This document shows, piece after piece, positions 1 through 9,454 of a stretch of DNA of 64,000 nucleotides. The position numbers and the translations under genes were made by a program. Under the pieces are notes generated by a model that saw nothing but the letters and a program-made list of their open reading frames with translations, was not told where the DNA came from and did no database searches. The stretch comes from Bartonella taylorii 8TBB (GTDB taxonomy: Bacteria > Pseudomonadota > Alphaproteobacteria > Rhizobiales > Rhizobiaceae): positions 62,001 to 126,000 of the forward strand of contig NZ_CADEAG010000005.1 of NCBI RefSeq assembly GCF_902825155.1, given 5' to 3'. How positions within the stretch are numbered: the stretch's first letter is position 1; each line of letters begins with the position of its first letter.

Positions 1-9
1 TATCATTAC

Positions 10-239
10 CTATAAACGGTAAAATTCCAATGCGAATACAGCAACTATAAAGGTTTGCATATAAGAATTTTGGTAATGAGAAAAAATACTATCGGCAGAA
101 CCATGCTTAACTATTTCTCCATTGCGCGTGACAATCACTTCTTTGCAAGTCCTTTAACAACCTTCAAATTATGACTCATAAACAAATAACCCAAATGATA
201 TTTTGGTTGTAAATGACGTAAAAGAGCAATAATTCTGTA
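10..239 (-). pseudogene. Remnant of the C-terminal end of a YejF/OppF-type peptide ABC transporter ATPase
   Basis: Reading the minus strand from 239, one frame gives RIIALLRHLQPKYHLGYLFM followed by SHNLKVVKGLAKK and a stop at 137-135. Moving by one base at 138 restores a second open stretch beginning VIVTRNGEIVKHG and ending at a TAG at 12-10. Together these match the end of oligopeptide ATPases: the helix after Walker B, the H-loop (LF-M/I-SH-N/D-L-VV), and the closing V-R-GE-V-HG-A--IF segment. The Walker A, signature and Walker B regions are absent, so this is a truncated and frameshifted pseudogene. It lies directly downstream of a permease remnant in the order seen in yej operons. Family assignment (YejF rather than another Opp/Dpp ATPase) is inferred. 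Confidence 0.6.
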
Positions 240-260
240 CCTACACATTTACATCAAACA

Positions 261-368
261 TCATTTTTGGCTCACAAGCATAAATTGGATGATAATGAAC
301 GTTACTATTCCGATACCAGATAGTATTGGTATAATCAGTAAAAAATGCCGAGGAACGAAAGCTGTCAT
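261..368 (-). pseudogene. Remnant of the N-terminus of a YejB-type peptide ABC transporter permease
   Basis: On the minus strand an ATG at 368 opens 35 codons. After MTAFVPRHF comes a single hydrophobic segment, LLIIPILSGIGIVTFIIIQF, then a stop at 263-261. The R/PR-LLLIP-L-GI---F-I-QF pattern is the usual first membrane helix of YejB/OppB permeases, which normally run to about 350 residues. Only the first helix survives. The ATPase remnant starts about 20 bases further on, so most of the permease, the second permease gene and the front of the ATPase appear deleted. The short length makes the family call tentative. Confidence 0.45.
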
Positions 369-502
369 TTTTTATTTGCATCTTTTGTATTGGGCCAATT
401 TTAGATGATGCATCAATAACAATTCTCTTGGTGAATCTTTGAAACCAAAATTACAAACGAAAACTAATCATACCTCTTCCCCAAGTTAATCCTCTTAGCA
501 TA

Positions 503-1066
503 TTAGCTCGGCTCATCTGCTTTATTATCATTACCCATTAAGGGAACAGGATTATCGGATAGACTGCGTAAATAAAGCAAAAGATCAGCACGCTCTTGAT
601 CATTGTTGATCCCACGAAAGGACATGGTTGTTCCTGGAAACGCTTTACGTGGTGATTGCAAATAACGATCCAAAGTTATAAAATCCCATTTTTGATCAGA
701 ATTCCCGCGTAATGCCCGTGAGTAAGGAAAATTTTGTGCCGCCGCTAAAGGACGGTTTACTATGTCCCAAAGCACTGGACCAACACGCCCTGATTCATTA
801 CGACCAGAGGTATGGCATATAGCACATTGGCGAAAAACTTTACGCCCATTTTCAAGACTGCCTTGTTGAAGGCGGTCATTCAGTGACAAAAGACTGTTAG
901 ACACCTGTTGTTTCTCCTTAACTACATCATGCTTTTTAATTGTATGAGACTGTTGAACCAATGTAGAATGATCATAGATCATATTGCTAAGTATGGAGAT
1001 TCCCACCAAAACAATCAGCACAAATAGACAAGAAAAAATAAAATAGACAACTGTCGAGCGCTTCAT
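503..1066 (-). CDS. Membrane-anchored class I cytochrome c (CycM-like)
   Basis: A 187-residue protein with an uncleaved N-terminal membrane anchor (about residues 7-30), a charged linker of about 40 residues, and a periplasmic class I cytochrome c domain. The haem-binding CAICH is at 81-85. The likely distal Met ligand is M148 in the TTMSF segment, followed by the usual C-terminal helix ending LLLYLRSLS. Family knowledge: such anchored cytochromes (CycM, c552) carry electrons from the bc1 complex to the aa3 oxidase. It diverges from kdsB, the rhizobial arrangement. The anchor and haem motif are seen directly; the oxidase partner is inferred. No strong ribosome-binding site precedes the ATG. 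Confidence 0.85.
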   Translation of the reverse strand: MKRSTVVYFIFSCLFVLIVLVGISILSNMIYDHSTLVQQSHTIKKHDVVKEKQQVSNSLLSLNDRLQQGSLENGRKVFRQCAICHTSGRNESGRVGPVLWDIVNRPLAAAQNFPYSRALRGNSDQKWDFITLDRYLQSPRKAFPGTTMSFRGINNDQERADLLLYLRSLSDNPVPLMGNDNKADEPS

Positions 1067-1172
1067 AAAAACTCAAACGTTCATATTTTGATTACTAATT
1101 TCAGTTTAAGCTTTTTCCCTGTAATAAACAACATTATAAATGCATTACATGCGGAATTTTGGAACTTTGCAA

Positions 1173-1904
1173 ATGACTCTTGAACCGATTATTCTTATTC
1201 CCGCTCGGATAGATTCAACGCGTCTACCCCAAAAAGCTCTCGCTGAGATTGCTGGAAAGCCGATGATTGTTCACGTTGCTGAACAAGCAAAAAAAGCTGC
1301 ACTCGGACGTACTATCGTTGCAACAGATCATAACGATATCGCTAAAGTCGTCACTGCTTACGGGTATGAATGTATTATGACATGTAGCCATCATAAATCT
1401 GGATCTGATCGCATTTATGAAGCTTTAACTCATATTGATCCTGAACAACGTTACAATGCTATTTTGAATGTCCAAGGTGATTTACCAACAATAACTCCTA
1501 GTGAAATCATCAACGCTTTAAAACCCCTAGAAAATAGTTCCACTGATATTGCAACTTTAGGTGCTAAAATCGTTGAGGAAAATGAAAAAACAGATCCCAA
1601 TGTCGTCAAAATTATTGGTACACCATTTTCTCAAAATCGCCTGCGTGCTCTTTATTTTACCCGCGCCACAGCCCCTTATGGAGATGGTCCTCTTTACCAT
1701 CATATTGGAATATATGCCTATCGACGTGAAGCGCTTGAGCGATTTGTAACGCTCAAACCGTCTGCGCTCGAACAACGCGAAAAGCTTGAACAATTACGCG
1801 CTTTAGAACATAATATGCGTATCGATGTAGAAATAATCAATACAATTCCTTTAAGCGTTGATACACAACGTGATCTTGAGAGAGTCCGCAAAATTTTAGC
1901 ATGA
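1173..1904 (+). CDS. kdsB: 3-deoxy-manno-octulosonate cytidylyltransferase (CMP-KDO synthetase)
   Basis: Activates KDO with CTP to CMP-KDO, the sugar donor for the inner core of lipopolysaccharide; cytoplasmic. The nucleotidyltransferase signature [14 protein letters not shown] follows the start, and NVQGDLPTI carries the metal-binding acidic residue. The frame is open from an ATG at 1140, but the ATG at 1173 is preferred. It has a GGA about 9 bases upstream and places the PAR motif at the usual distance from the N-terminus, giving 243 residues, normal for KdsB. Its stop overlaps the pheA start (ATGA), so the two genes are probably translationally coupled. Confidence 0.93.
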   Translation: MTLEPIILIPARIDSTRLPQKALAEIAGKPMIVHVAEQAKKAALGRTIVATDHNDIAKVVTAYGYECIMTCSHHKSGSDRIYEALTHIDPEQRYNAILNVQGDLPTITPSEIINALKPLENSSTDIATLGAKIVEENEKTDPNVVKIIGTPFSQNRLRALYFTRATAPYGDGPLYHHIGIYAYRREALERFVTLKPSALEQREKLEQLRALEHNMRIDVEIINTIPLSVDTQRDLERVRKILA

Positions 1905-2764
1905 AAACATTTAAAAAAACCAATAAAATCTCTTTCCAAGGAGAATATGGCGCCAATTCTCATACAGCATGCCTCAACATGTTTCCCAATATGGATGCTG
2001 TACCCTCTGCCACTTTTGAAGACGCACTCAACCTCGTGGAAAACGGAGAGGCTGATCTTGCTATGATTCCTATTGAAAATACTCTTGCTGGCCGTGTTGC
2101 GGATATTCATCACCTTTTACCACAATCGTCCCTTTATATTATTAGTGAATATTTTTTGCCTATCCATTTTCAACTAATGGTTTTGCCCGGTGTCACGCAT
2201 GATGAAATTAAAACCGTCCACAGCCATACACATGCCCTTGCACAATGCCGTAAAATCATACGTAAAAATGGCTGGATACCTGTCGCTGCCGCTGATACAG
2301 CTGGAGCTGCAAAGTTTATTAAAAAAAATGCAAAACGTTCACAAGCAGCCTTGGCTCCTCTGATTGCAGCAGAACTTTATGGGCTTAATATTCTTGAAAA
2401 AAATGTTGAAGATAGTCCCCATAATATTACCCGTTTTGTCATACTTTCGCGTTCTCAACAATATGTACCAAAGCCCCAAAATGGCGAAAAAATTATCACG
2501 AGCATTCTCTTTAGAGTACGCAATGTGCCAGCTGCCCTTTATAAAGCTATGGGTGGCTTTGCTACAAACGGTGTTAATATGACAAAATTAGAAAGTTACC
2601 AAATTGGTGGGAATTTCAATGCAACACAGTTTTTCGTCGATATAGAAGGACATCCTGAAGATCCCATGATGCAACTCGCCTTGGAAGAACTGGCTTTCTT
2701 TTCTGCCGAATTTCGCATTATTGGCATTTACCCAGCTAAAAACGATCGAACTCCGCATATATGA
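1901..2764 (+). CDS. pheA: Prephenate dehydratase with ACT domain
   Basis: Converts prephenate to phenylpyruvate in phenylalanine synthesis. It is monofunctional: no chorismate mutase domain precedes it. The periplasmic-binding-like catalytic domain covers roughly residues 10-185 and includes the TRF motif (177-179) with the catalytic Thr. A C-terminal ACT domain (about 200-278) gives allosteric Phe control. Its ESRP-type motif reads ESYQIGG (231-237), a substitution of the consensus Arg-Pro that may be a lineage trait. The start overlaps the kdsB stop by four bases. The length of 287 is typical. Confidence 0.93.
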   Translation: MKTFKKTNKISFQGEYGANSHTACLNMFPNMDAVPSATFEDALNLVENGEADLAMIPIENTLAGRVADIHHLLPQSSLYIISEYFLPIHFQLMVLPGVTHDEIKTVHSHTHALAQCRKIIRKNGWIPVAAADTAGAAKFIKKNAKRSQAALAPLIAAELYGLNILEKNVEDSPHNITRFVILSRSQQYVPKPQNGEKIITSILFRVRNVPAALYKAMGGFATNGVNMTKLESYQIGGNFNATQFFVDIEGHPEDPMMQLALEELAFFSAEFRIIGIYPAKNDRTPHI

Positions 2765-3189
2765 AAAAAATCAAAATGAACAACAGCATCTATTCATAAA
2801 ACGCTCAAACTATTCCGATAACACTCCTCTATGCATCACGTAATAAAGGATATAAGTTTATCACAGAAAAACATTAAGCACCAAACACAAGATTTTCTTT
2901 GACTATCCCATTCTCTTCATATAACAGAATGCTCTTTGAGAAAAAAGATAATCTTCTATAGCAATTTATTTCAAAGGAAGACCGTAAATCTTCTTAAAAA
3001 ACGTCATAAAATAATTTAAATTGCTATCAGAATATATCAGACAATAATACTTTCAATTATCTTGGATTTAGGTAACGCTCAAAAAGCTGAAAATACAATT
3101 TAAATATACTGTTTGCGTTAAATTTGATCTTTTATATTTACGAAACCTGCGTTATGATCAACCGTATTCAATATAAAAGGGGAAAAATA
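2765..3189. other. Intergenic region between pheA and a small secreted protein gene
   Basis: AT-rich and without a credible gene, RNA or clear terminator. It must hold the promoter of the downstream small gene, but no clean -35/-10 pair was identified. Confidence 0.5.
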
Positions 3190-3597
3190 ATGAAAGAGAT
3201 CTTCATTCAAGGAATATTAACCACTAGTATACTCGTTTTCTCCAGCGTGGCATTTGCTGGATTTAGTGAGAAAAAATGGAATTTTTCGCCGGACGAAAGT
3301 GTTACGATTGGTACGTCTGATACAAAACATCAAGGCGTTGAATACTCTTGCAAAACATTTAAGCCTAAAAAAGCATCTTTTGCTTTATCGTACTCTGTCC
3401 CTTCTGACTTAAACAAATTAAAAATTGTTGCTGACGATGAAAAGAAAATAACACATGATAAAGAACATAAGATCTTTACACTTAAAAATGTAAAATCTCT
3501 CGATATAAGTTTCCCTTCATCAGGAAATTATATTTTTAAAAATATTACTAAGAAAAAAGTTGTTGGAACAAATTGTGATACAGGGGATTACGATTGA
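3190..3597 (+). CDS. Small secreted protein of unknown function
   Basis: I do not recognise the family. The ATG at 3190 is preferred over an upstream in-frame ATG at 3124. It is preceded by a strong AAAGGGG-type ribosome-binding site and opens a classic signal peptide: MKEI, a hydrophobic core of about 14 residues, and a VAFA|G cleavage site near residue 23. The mature part is about 112 residues, lysine-rich, predicted soluble, with two cysteines (in YSC and TNC) that could form a disulphide, and a Ser/Lys-rich, beta-like pattern. It stands alone in a gene-poor gap and is followed by a large inverted repeat. Likely periplasmic or exported; function unknown. Confidence 0.7.
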   Translation: MKEIFIQGILTTSILVFSSVAFAGFSEKKWNFSPDESVTIGTSDTKHQGVEYSCKTFKPKKASFALSYSVPSDLNKLKIVADDEKKITHDKEHKIFTLKNVKSLDISFPSSGNYIFKNITKKKVVGTNCDTGDYD

Positions 3598-4547
3598 TAA
3601 TATTTCCAAGAATCCCTAAGTTTTTTTTGAGAAACCGCCTCAATTGCTCCGGTAAACTTTTTTTGAGAAATCGGGCCTCTTAAGCCTTTAAATCCCGATT
3701 TCTTGGAAAGTTTGGTTTCCGTATTTGCACGGTAAAATTACATATTTAAGTAAACTTTGTAGCAAATTAGACTGTTTTGTATTTTCGTACTCAGAGTAAT
3801 TTTTTTAATAAGCATAACGTATCCATCTTTGCAGTTGAAACATCTCGAAATTGCTACAAACTATTATAAATCACATACATCAGCAGAGAAGTAACGAAAA
3901 ACTGCTTTGGTCTTGTAAGTTTGTTCTATATCTTCCAAATATAGTAATAATGTAGTAAAGTAGAAGATATATTATGTTCTGCTACTAGTAAACTGAGTGC
4001 CTCAACACATATGAGAAATCTGAGTCTCATTTTATTTTATTCATGCTAAAACTTATAAATGGATTGTGTTTTATGCCACATCCATTGAAACTTACTTTAA
4101 AGAAAGATTAATTTTACTTTTCTCTAACCTTTAAAGAATTCATCAGCCATTTAAATCGATATGATACAGATTGCGTTGCACTATTTGGCAACAATATTTC
4201 CCTAAATTTTCTAATTTCAGCTCATTAAATTAACGTGTATACTTTATCCCCTCCTTTTTTCTGTTGCAAACTTCCCATAATTCATTGAACAACTTCAGAA
4301 AAATAAATGCTCCTCTCCCCTCGAGACGGATTTTAGCTAATGAGCGTTTCCTTAATGTCGAGAAAAATAAGCACTTTATTCATAGCAAGCAAATATGGTG
4401 AACTACTCCAATAAAAATCGATGAATTCCCATCTTATTTGTCGCCCATAGTACAGGACATTAAACTCAAAGGGAAAATTCTTTATTGTTCTTGTCATATT
4501 TCTCGTTTCTTAGCTTGATTTTTCATTTTAAATCGACAATATGAGTT
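3598..4547. other. Gene-poor region between the secreted protein gene and the SRP RNA
   Basis: About 950 bases with no credible gene. It contains the compound inverted repeat listed separately (3631-3719) and a small hairpin ATGAGA/TCTCAT (4011-4030) followed by a T-rich run, terminator-like. A further inverted repeat at 4058-4085 has arms AATGGATTGTG and CACATCCATT with a one-base bulge. The rest looks like decayed AT-rich sequence. Confidence 0.5.
3631..3719. repeat. Compound nested inverted repeat (possible structured RNA or palindromic element)
   Basis: Three sets of complementary arms are nested in the right order to form one interrupted long hairpin: GAAACC (3631-3636) with GGTTTC (3714-3719), AAACTTT (3654-3660) with AAAGTTT (3707-3713), and AGAAATCGGG (3666-3675) with CCCGATTTCT (3694-3703). 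A T8 run and GAGAAAYCG also occur twice in direct orientation about 37 bases apart (from 3621 and from 3658). The T tract is on the 5' side, so this is not an ordinary intrinsic terminator. It lies about 30 bases after the stop of the secreted protein gene. Confidence 0.65.
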
Positions 4548-4646
4548 TGGGAGGTTGGTGGTGGACGAACTGCTCGCCAACCGGGTCAGATCTGGAAAGA
4601 AGCAGCCCTAACGAGTCTTGGTACGGGTCATCGTACCAGCCTCCTT
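4548..4646 (+). ncRNA. ffs: Signal recognition particle RNA (4.5S RNA)
   Basis: The conserved SRP RNA apical domain is present: GGGTCAGATCTGGAAAGAAG followed by CAGCCC (about 4583-4608), the symmetric and asymmetric loops that bind the Ffh M domain. The ends pair, with GGAGGTTGG near 4550 against CCAGCCTCC near 4636-4644, giving a hairpin of about 100 nt. SRP RNA with Ffh and FtsY targets inner-membrane proteins cotranslationally. The position just upstream of dnaX is the usual one in Alphaproteobacteria. Exact ends are estimated from the terminal helix. Confidence 0.9.
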
Positions 4647-4870
4647 TCTTGCTGAGAGAATCGTATTTTATTGTTTTTCAGTGAAGCGTCCTCAACTTTT
4701 AGAATTGTGTTATGCATGCAGCAAGCAAAGGCTGTTTTTAAGCAAATTGGCCAATTTTTTAAAAAATAAATTGATTGAGAAAAAATCCTTTTATATTAGT
4801 CTATAGTATTAACCTGTGCTTTCGTGTTATCGAAATGTGCGTATAAAGAGCTTCAAAGTTGGAATCATTG

Positions 4871-6811
4871 ATGGAAAATATGCCGGTAGAAACGACCTAT
4901 CGTATTCTTGCTCGCAAATATCGACCTCAAAATTTCTCTGACCTCATTGGTCAAGAAGCTATGGTGCGTACCCTTACGAATGCTTTTGAAACAGGCCGCA
5001 TTGCACAAGCATGGATGTTAACAGGAATTCGTGGAGTAGGAAAAACCACAACTGCGCGTATTTTGGCACGTGCACTCAACTACAAAACAAAAGATATTGA
5101 CCAACCAACGACCGTATTGAATACACTTGGTGAACATTGTACACAAATCATTGAAGGACGCCATATCGATGTTATAGAAATGGATGCAGCGTCGCATACG
5201 GGTATTGATGATATTCGTGAAATTATTGAACAAATACGTTACCGTCCTGTTTCTGCACGCTATAAGGTTTATATTATTGATGAAGTGCACATGCTTTCAA
5301 CGCAAGCATTTAATGGCTTATTAAAAACACTTGAAGAACCACCAGCGCATGTAAAATTTATTTTTGCAACGACAGAAATTCGCAAAGTTCCTATTACGAT
5401 TCTTTCGCGTTGCCAGCGTTTTGACCTACGGCGTATTGAATCAACAATCTTGAGCGCGCATTTGCGCCAAATTGCAAAACGTGAAAACGTAGAAGTGGAA
5501 GATCAAGCACTCTCCATGATTGTCCGCGCTGCAGAAGGCTCTGTACGTGACGCATTATCCATTTTTGATCAAGCAATTGCGCATAGCTATGGCAACGTCA
5601 GTGCTCTTGCAGTGCGTGCTATGTTAGGCTTAGCTGATCAAGCACGTATTATTGATCTCTTTGAATTTATCATGAAGGGTAATGTTGTAAATGCATTACA
5701 TGAATTACGCAGCCAATATGATGCAGGTGCTGATCCTCTCACTATATTGACAGAATTGGCTGATTTCAATCATCTGGTTACACGTCTACGTTTTACTCCA
5801 GAGATAACTGAAGATCTCTCACTTACTGAAGATGAACGTTTAAGAAGCTTAGATTTTTCACAAAAACTTTCCATCCCTGTTTTATCCCGAAACTGGCAAA
5901 TGTTACTCAAAGGCTTACAGGAAGTTAGTCAAACTGCACGTCCGCTTCAAGCGGCAGAAATGTTGCTTATTCGTCTTGCTCACACTGCTGATCTACCAAC
6001 TCTTGATGAAGCTTTGAAAAAGCTTAACCAAGAAAAAATACCACTCACAACCATTCAAAATTCTTCTCATCAAGAGTCTACAAATGCCAACAATGTGGCA
6101 AGAGTAACAGCTGTATATGCTCATTCTTCCCCAAACGTTTCAAACACACCAGCCAATCAAACAGATTTCAAAACACCCTTGGGAAACCAATTAGACCAAG
6201 CTTTAAAATCAAAAGATCTAATCAAAATTCAAACTCTGGAAAGCACTAAAGCCCCTGCAATAACAGACACTCCTGAAACTTCAAAGACTGTTGAAATTTC
6301 TAAAAACACTACAAATTTATCACACTCCTCTACAGAAACGACAGCAGAAATTGCTGAACAGCAAACCATCGTTATCAATTCCTTGCACGATATTGTTAAA
6401 TTAGCTGAACAGTATAATGAGATTCCTTTCAAAATTCTTGTTCAAGAATTTGTTCATCCTGTTTCTTTTAAACCGGGGCATATTACCTTGAGACTTGCTG
6501 AAAATGCTCCACGTTCACTTGCTCGTGATATAGAAAAAATGCTTTCCCAATGGACTGAAAAACCCTGGGTTATAACCTGTATCAATGAAGGAGGAGGACC
6601 AACCTTACAAGAAGAAAATTTAGCTATTCAAAAAAAGCTTTTTTCCAATGCAGAGGCAGATCCTGATATCGTGAAAATACTCAACCATTTCCCAGAAGCA
6701 AAAATTGTCGATATTCGCCTAAATAAACAAGAAAACGATCTTGATTTGTCCCCTGATACTTTTAAAAATACCGAAACTTTTGAAAATGAAAATAATATCA
6801 ACGATGAATAA
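4871..6811 (+). CDS. dnaX: DNA polymerase III subunit gamma/tau
   Basis: Clamp-loader ATPase and replisome organiser. Order: AAA+ module with Walker [10 protein letters not shown] (about residues 53-61 from this ATG), Walker B IIDEVHML, sensor 1 ATTEIRK and the SRC arginine-finger motif. Then come the oligomerisation domain, a low-complexity Ser/Thr/Asn-rich linker (about 395-500) and a C-terminal tau-type domain. The frame is open from a TTG at 4859; the ATG at 4871 is chosen. The Zn-binding segment between Walker A and the DAASHTG motif keeps only one of the four cysteines seen in E. coli. First protein gene after the SRP RNA; ybaB follows 14 bases downstream. Confidence 0.94.
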   Translation: MENMPVETTYRILARKYRPQNFSDLIGQEAMVRTLTNAFETGRIAQAWMLTGIRGVGKTTTARILARALNYKTKDIDQPTTVLNTLGEHCTQIIEGRHIDVIEMDAASHTGIDDIREIIEQIRYRPVSARYKVYIIDEVHMLSTQAFNGLLKTLEEPPAHVKFIFATTEIRKVPITILSRCQRFDLRRIESTILSAHLRQIAKRENVEVEDQALSMIVRAAEGSVRDALSIFDQAIAHSYGNVSALAVRAMLGLADQARIIDLFEFIMKGNVVNALHELRSQYDAGADPLTILTELADFNHLVTRLRFTPEITEDLSLTEDERLRSLDFSQKLSIPVLSRNWQMLLKGLQEVSQTARPLQAAEMLLIRLAHTADLPTLDEALKKLNQEKIPLTTIQNSSHQESTNANNVARVTAVYAHSSPNVSNTPANQTDFKTPLGNQLDQALKSKDLIKIQTLESTKAPAITDTPETSKTVEISKNTTNLSHSSTETTAEIAEQQTIVINSLHDIVKLAEQYNEIPFKILVQEFVHPVSFKPGHITLRLAENAPRSLARDIEKMLSQWTEKPWVITCINEGGGPTLQEENLAIQKKLFSNAEADPDIVKILNHFPEAKIVDIRLNKQENDLDLSPDTFKNTETFENENNINDE

Positions 6812-6825
6812 GGATACTCATTTCT

Positions 6826-7149
6826 ATGCGTGACATGATGAGCATGATGAAAAAAGCCAAAGAAATGCAAGAGAAAATGCAGAAAATTCAAGAAGAAATA
6901 GCAAAACTTCAAGTAATTGGCTCTGCAGGTGGTGGTCTTGTCAGTATCACCTTAAATGGCCGAAATATTATAACAGCAGTGCAAATTGATCCTTCATTAC
7001 TCACACCTAACGAAGTTGAAATACTTGAAGACTTGATTATGGCAGCCTATAATGAAGCTAGAGCAAAAATTGAAGCAGCTATAGAAGAGAAAACCAAAAG
7101 CATAACAGCAGGGCTACCACTGCCGTCAGGCTTTAAACTTCCGCTTTAA
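6826..7149 (+). CDS. YbaB/EbfC-family nucleoid-associated protein
   Basis: A 107-residue DNA-binding protein of the YbaB/EbfC family. The N-terminal half is a Met/Lys/Gln-rich helix ([20 protein letters not shown]) and is followed by the family core [15 protein letters not shown]. It forms a dimer with tweezer-like helices that binds DNA. The dnaX-ybaB-recR order is one of the most conserved bacterial gene strings and suggests a link to replication or recombination, although the exact role is not settled in the family. RBS AAGGATA lies upstream; recR follows 36 bases downstream. Confidence 0.9.
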   Translation: MRDMMSMMKKAKEMQEKMQKIQEEIAKLQVIGSAGGGLVSITLNGRNIITAVQIDPSLLTPNEVEILEDLIMAAYNEARAKIEAAIEEKTKSITAGLPLPSGFKLPL

Positions 7150-7185
7150 TGAGCTAAATTTTGTTTAATCCCTTGGAACAATAAT

Positions 7186-7791
7186 ATGTCTAAACACATT
7201 GCAGGACCTGAAATTGAGCGTCTTATTCAGCTTTTAGCGCGAATACCAGGTCTTGGACCGCGTTCAGCGCGCCGTGCTGCTCTTCACCTTATCAAAAAAA
7301 AAGAAACATTATTGGAACCTTTAGGAGCCGCAATACAGACAGCAGTAGACAAAGTCTGCATTTGTTCTGTTTGCGGAAATGTAGATACAATTAATCCTTG
7401 TTCGATTTGTACAGATCCACGTCGCGATGATGCAACAATTATTGTTGTTGAGGATATTGCTGATCTGTGGGCTCTTGAACGCGCAAAAACTTTAGCAGCA
7501 CGTTATCATGTATTGGGTGGACGTCTTTCTGCTTTAGATGGGATAGGTCCTGACGAACTCAAAATCGCTTCCTTAATACAACGCGTTGTAGAAAACTCAA
7601 TTACAGAGATTATTCTAGCAGTCAATGCTACTGTTGAAGGACAAACAACTGCTCACTACATCACTGACCAGCTCTCTAACTTCTCCGTTAAAATTACTCG
7701 ACTTGCACATGGAGTACCTGTGGGAGGCGAACTCGATTATCTTGATGATGGAACTTTAGCAGCAGCTTTACAAGCGAGAACAAATCTCTAA
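7186..7791 (+). CDS. recR: Recombination mediator RecR
   Basis: 201 residues, the normal size. Order: N-terminal helix-hairpin-helix ([18 protein letters not shown]), a four-cysteine zinc finger (C-x-C-x-x-C then C-x-x-C in [18 protein letters not shown]), and a Toprim domain with [10 protein letters not shown]-terminal segment then ends in the conserved [16 protein letters not shown]alker-B-like region. RecR with RecO and RecF loads RecA at single-stranded gaps. It is the last gene of the dnaX-ybaB-recR unit. Confidence 0.95.
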   Translation: MSKHIAGPEIERLIQLLARIPGLGPRSARRAALHLIKKKETLLEPLGAAIQTAVDKVCICSVCGNVDTINPCSICTDPRRDDATIIVVEDIADLWALERAKTLAARYHVLGGRLSALDGIGPDELKIASLIQRVVENSITEIILAVNATVEGQTTAHYITDQLSNFSVKITRLAHGVPVGGELDYLDDGTLAAALQARTNL

Positions 7792-7860
7792 AATTTTTTT
7801 CTTTTACCTGTTCTCTCTTTCTTTATTCACTATCATTTCTTTTTAGGGGGCAATATTAAA

Positions 7861-8889
7861 ATGATAAAGAAAAATCTCTCACTTTTAAACAACTTTGGTC
7901 CTGGTATTCTAGTATGTTTACTCATATCAGCCTTAGCTTATGGCTTAGAAGTTATAGAAAAACAGCTTTTCGCAGAAGCGTGGCTTGAAAGCCTTGTTTT
8001 GGCAATTCTCTTGGGATCTATTGCCCGTAGTTGTTTTACTTTGCCAACATATTTTCAAAAAGGTATCATCTTTTGTGCAAAAACACTTCTCGAAATTGCT
8101 ATTGTTTTTTTAGGAGCAAGCATTAGCATTAACACAGTTCTTTCCGCTGGTTGGAATTTGCTTGCTAGCATCATATTCGTTATATTTGTAACAATTATCC
8201 TCAGTTTCTCCATCGGCCGACTTTTCGGGCTTTCTACACATTTAGCAATGTTAGTCGCTTGTGGGAATGCTATTTGTGGCAATTCAGCCATTGTCGCCGT
8301 TGCACCTGTCATTAAAGCAAAACATGACGATGTAGCTGCCTCAATTGCTTTCACTGCTCTTTTAGGGATTCTTATTATTTTATTTCTACCCTTTTTACAT
8401 CCGCTTCTGAATTTGTCATTTAGCCAATACGGTGTACTGGCCGGCATGGTTGTTTATGCTGTACCACAGGTTTTAGCAGCAACAGCATCTGTCTCTTTTG
8501 TAAGTGTTCAAATTGCAACCGTGGTTAAACTGGTGCGGGTTTTAATGTTAGGACCTCTTATTTTCGCTTTGTCAATCATCTATAATCGATCAGCACAAAC
8601 ACGCTTGCGTCTACACACCCTCGTCCCATGGTTTATTATTGGTTTTATTATCATGATGCTTGTTCGCTCAAGTGGTCTTATCCCTGAAAAAGCTATTAAT
8701 CCCATCAAACTGATTGCTCAGTTGTTGACTGTCATTTCAATGGCTGCATTAGGATTAGGCGTTGATATCCACTCGTTAAAAAAAGCAGGATGGCGTGTCA
8801 TTTTTGCTTCGACTTGTTCCATACTTATCCTCGGAATTTGCAGCCTTATCATGATACAATTGAGTGGTATGAGTCATATAACTTTTTGA
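7861..8889 (+). CDS. YeiH/UPF0324-family putative sulfate-exporter-like membrane protein
   Basis: A 342-residue polytopic inner-membrane protein with about ten hydrophobic segments. The family hallmark GNAICGNSAIVAVAPVIKAK is near residues 138-157, followed by paired glycine-rich helices (AALGLGVDI near the end). The family is annotated as putative sulfate exporters, but the substrate is not established. The RBS (TTAGGGGGCA) is strong and the gene follows recR by 69 bases. It may be cotranscribed, or have its own promoter in the T-rich spacer. Confidence 0.8.
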   Translation: MIKKNLSLLNNFGPGILVCLLISALAYGLEVIEKQLFAEAWLESLVLAILLGSIARSCFTLPTYFQKGIIFCAKTLLEIAIVFLGASISINTVLSAGWNLLASIIFVIFVTIILSFSIGRLFGLSTHLAMLVACGNAICGNSAIVAVAPVIKAKHDDVAASIAFTALLGILIILFLPFLHPLLNLSFSQYGVLAGMVVYAVPQVLAATASVSFVSVQIATVVKLVRVLMLGPLIFALSIIYNRSAQTRLRLHTLVPWFIIGFIIMMLVRSSGLIPEKAINPIKLIAQLLTVISMAALGLGVDIHSLKKAGWRVIFASTCSILILGICSLIMIQLSGMSHITF

Positions 8890-9454
8890 AATAGCACATT
8901 AAAATACTTTTTCTTTTTTCAGCAAAGTTTGCAAACGCCTCTAAAGAGGTTTATGAACACTGAAACAGTCTTTATTATAAGACTAGGTTAAGATTGCAAA
9001 AAAAGTCCTTTATCATTTTATATAAAAGAGCGAATGCACTTTGATGTTAATAATAGCAAGCGTTAAATTTCTTATTCAACTGCTTTTCAGCATACAATTG
9101 GTTGTAAGCAGTATGGTACAAAAATGCATAATTCATCAAAAAAATACTATTTTTTTATTTTTTGCTGCTCTAAGCAAAATCAAGTTTTTATAAAAAACTT
9201 ATAGAATATGCTCTTATTGGAAAACATAAATATGATTTCACAGTTTTTCACTTTTAAATTGCCTTTGCTTACTGTGTGTTGCAACAGGATACAATGAAGA
9301 TTAAATCATCATCCATCGTATTTAATGAAAAAGATATCGTTGCTTATTGACACGAGGAACCTTCTTAAAATATTGTGAAATATACTAACAAAATAAAAAA
9401 ACAAAAAACATAGTAGTTCTTTTGTTTATCATATTATTCAACTAAAATATTTTT
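8890..9454. other. Intergenic region upstream of tsaB
   Basis: About 565 AT-rich bases without a credible coding frame. A near-palindrome AAGTTTTTATAAAAAACTT (9182-9200) and a CCTCTAAAGAGG dyad shortly after the preceding gene are visible but not convincing terminators. Nothing else stands out. Confidence 0.5.

Noticed and set aside
4618-4806. 62-codon open frame after the SRP RNA
   Set aside because: It starts inside the 3' arm of the SRP RNA and has no RBS or recognisable protein features.
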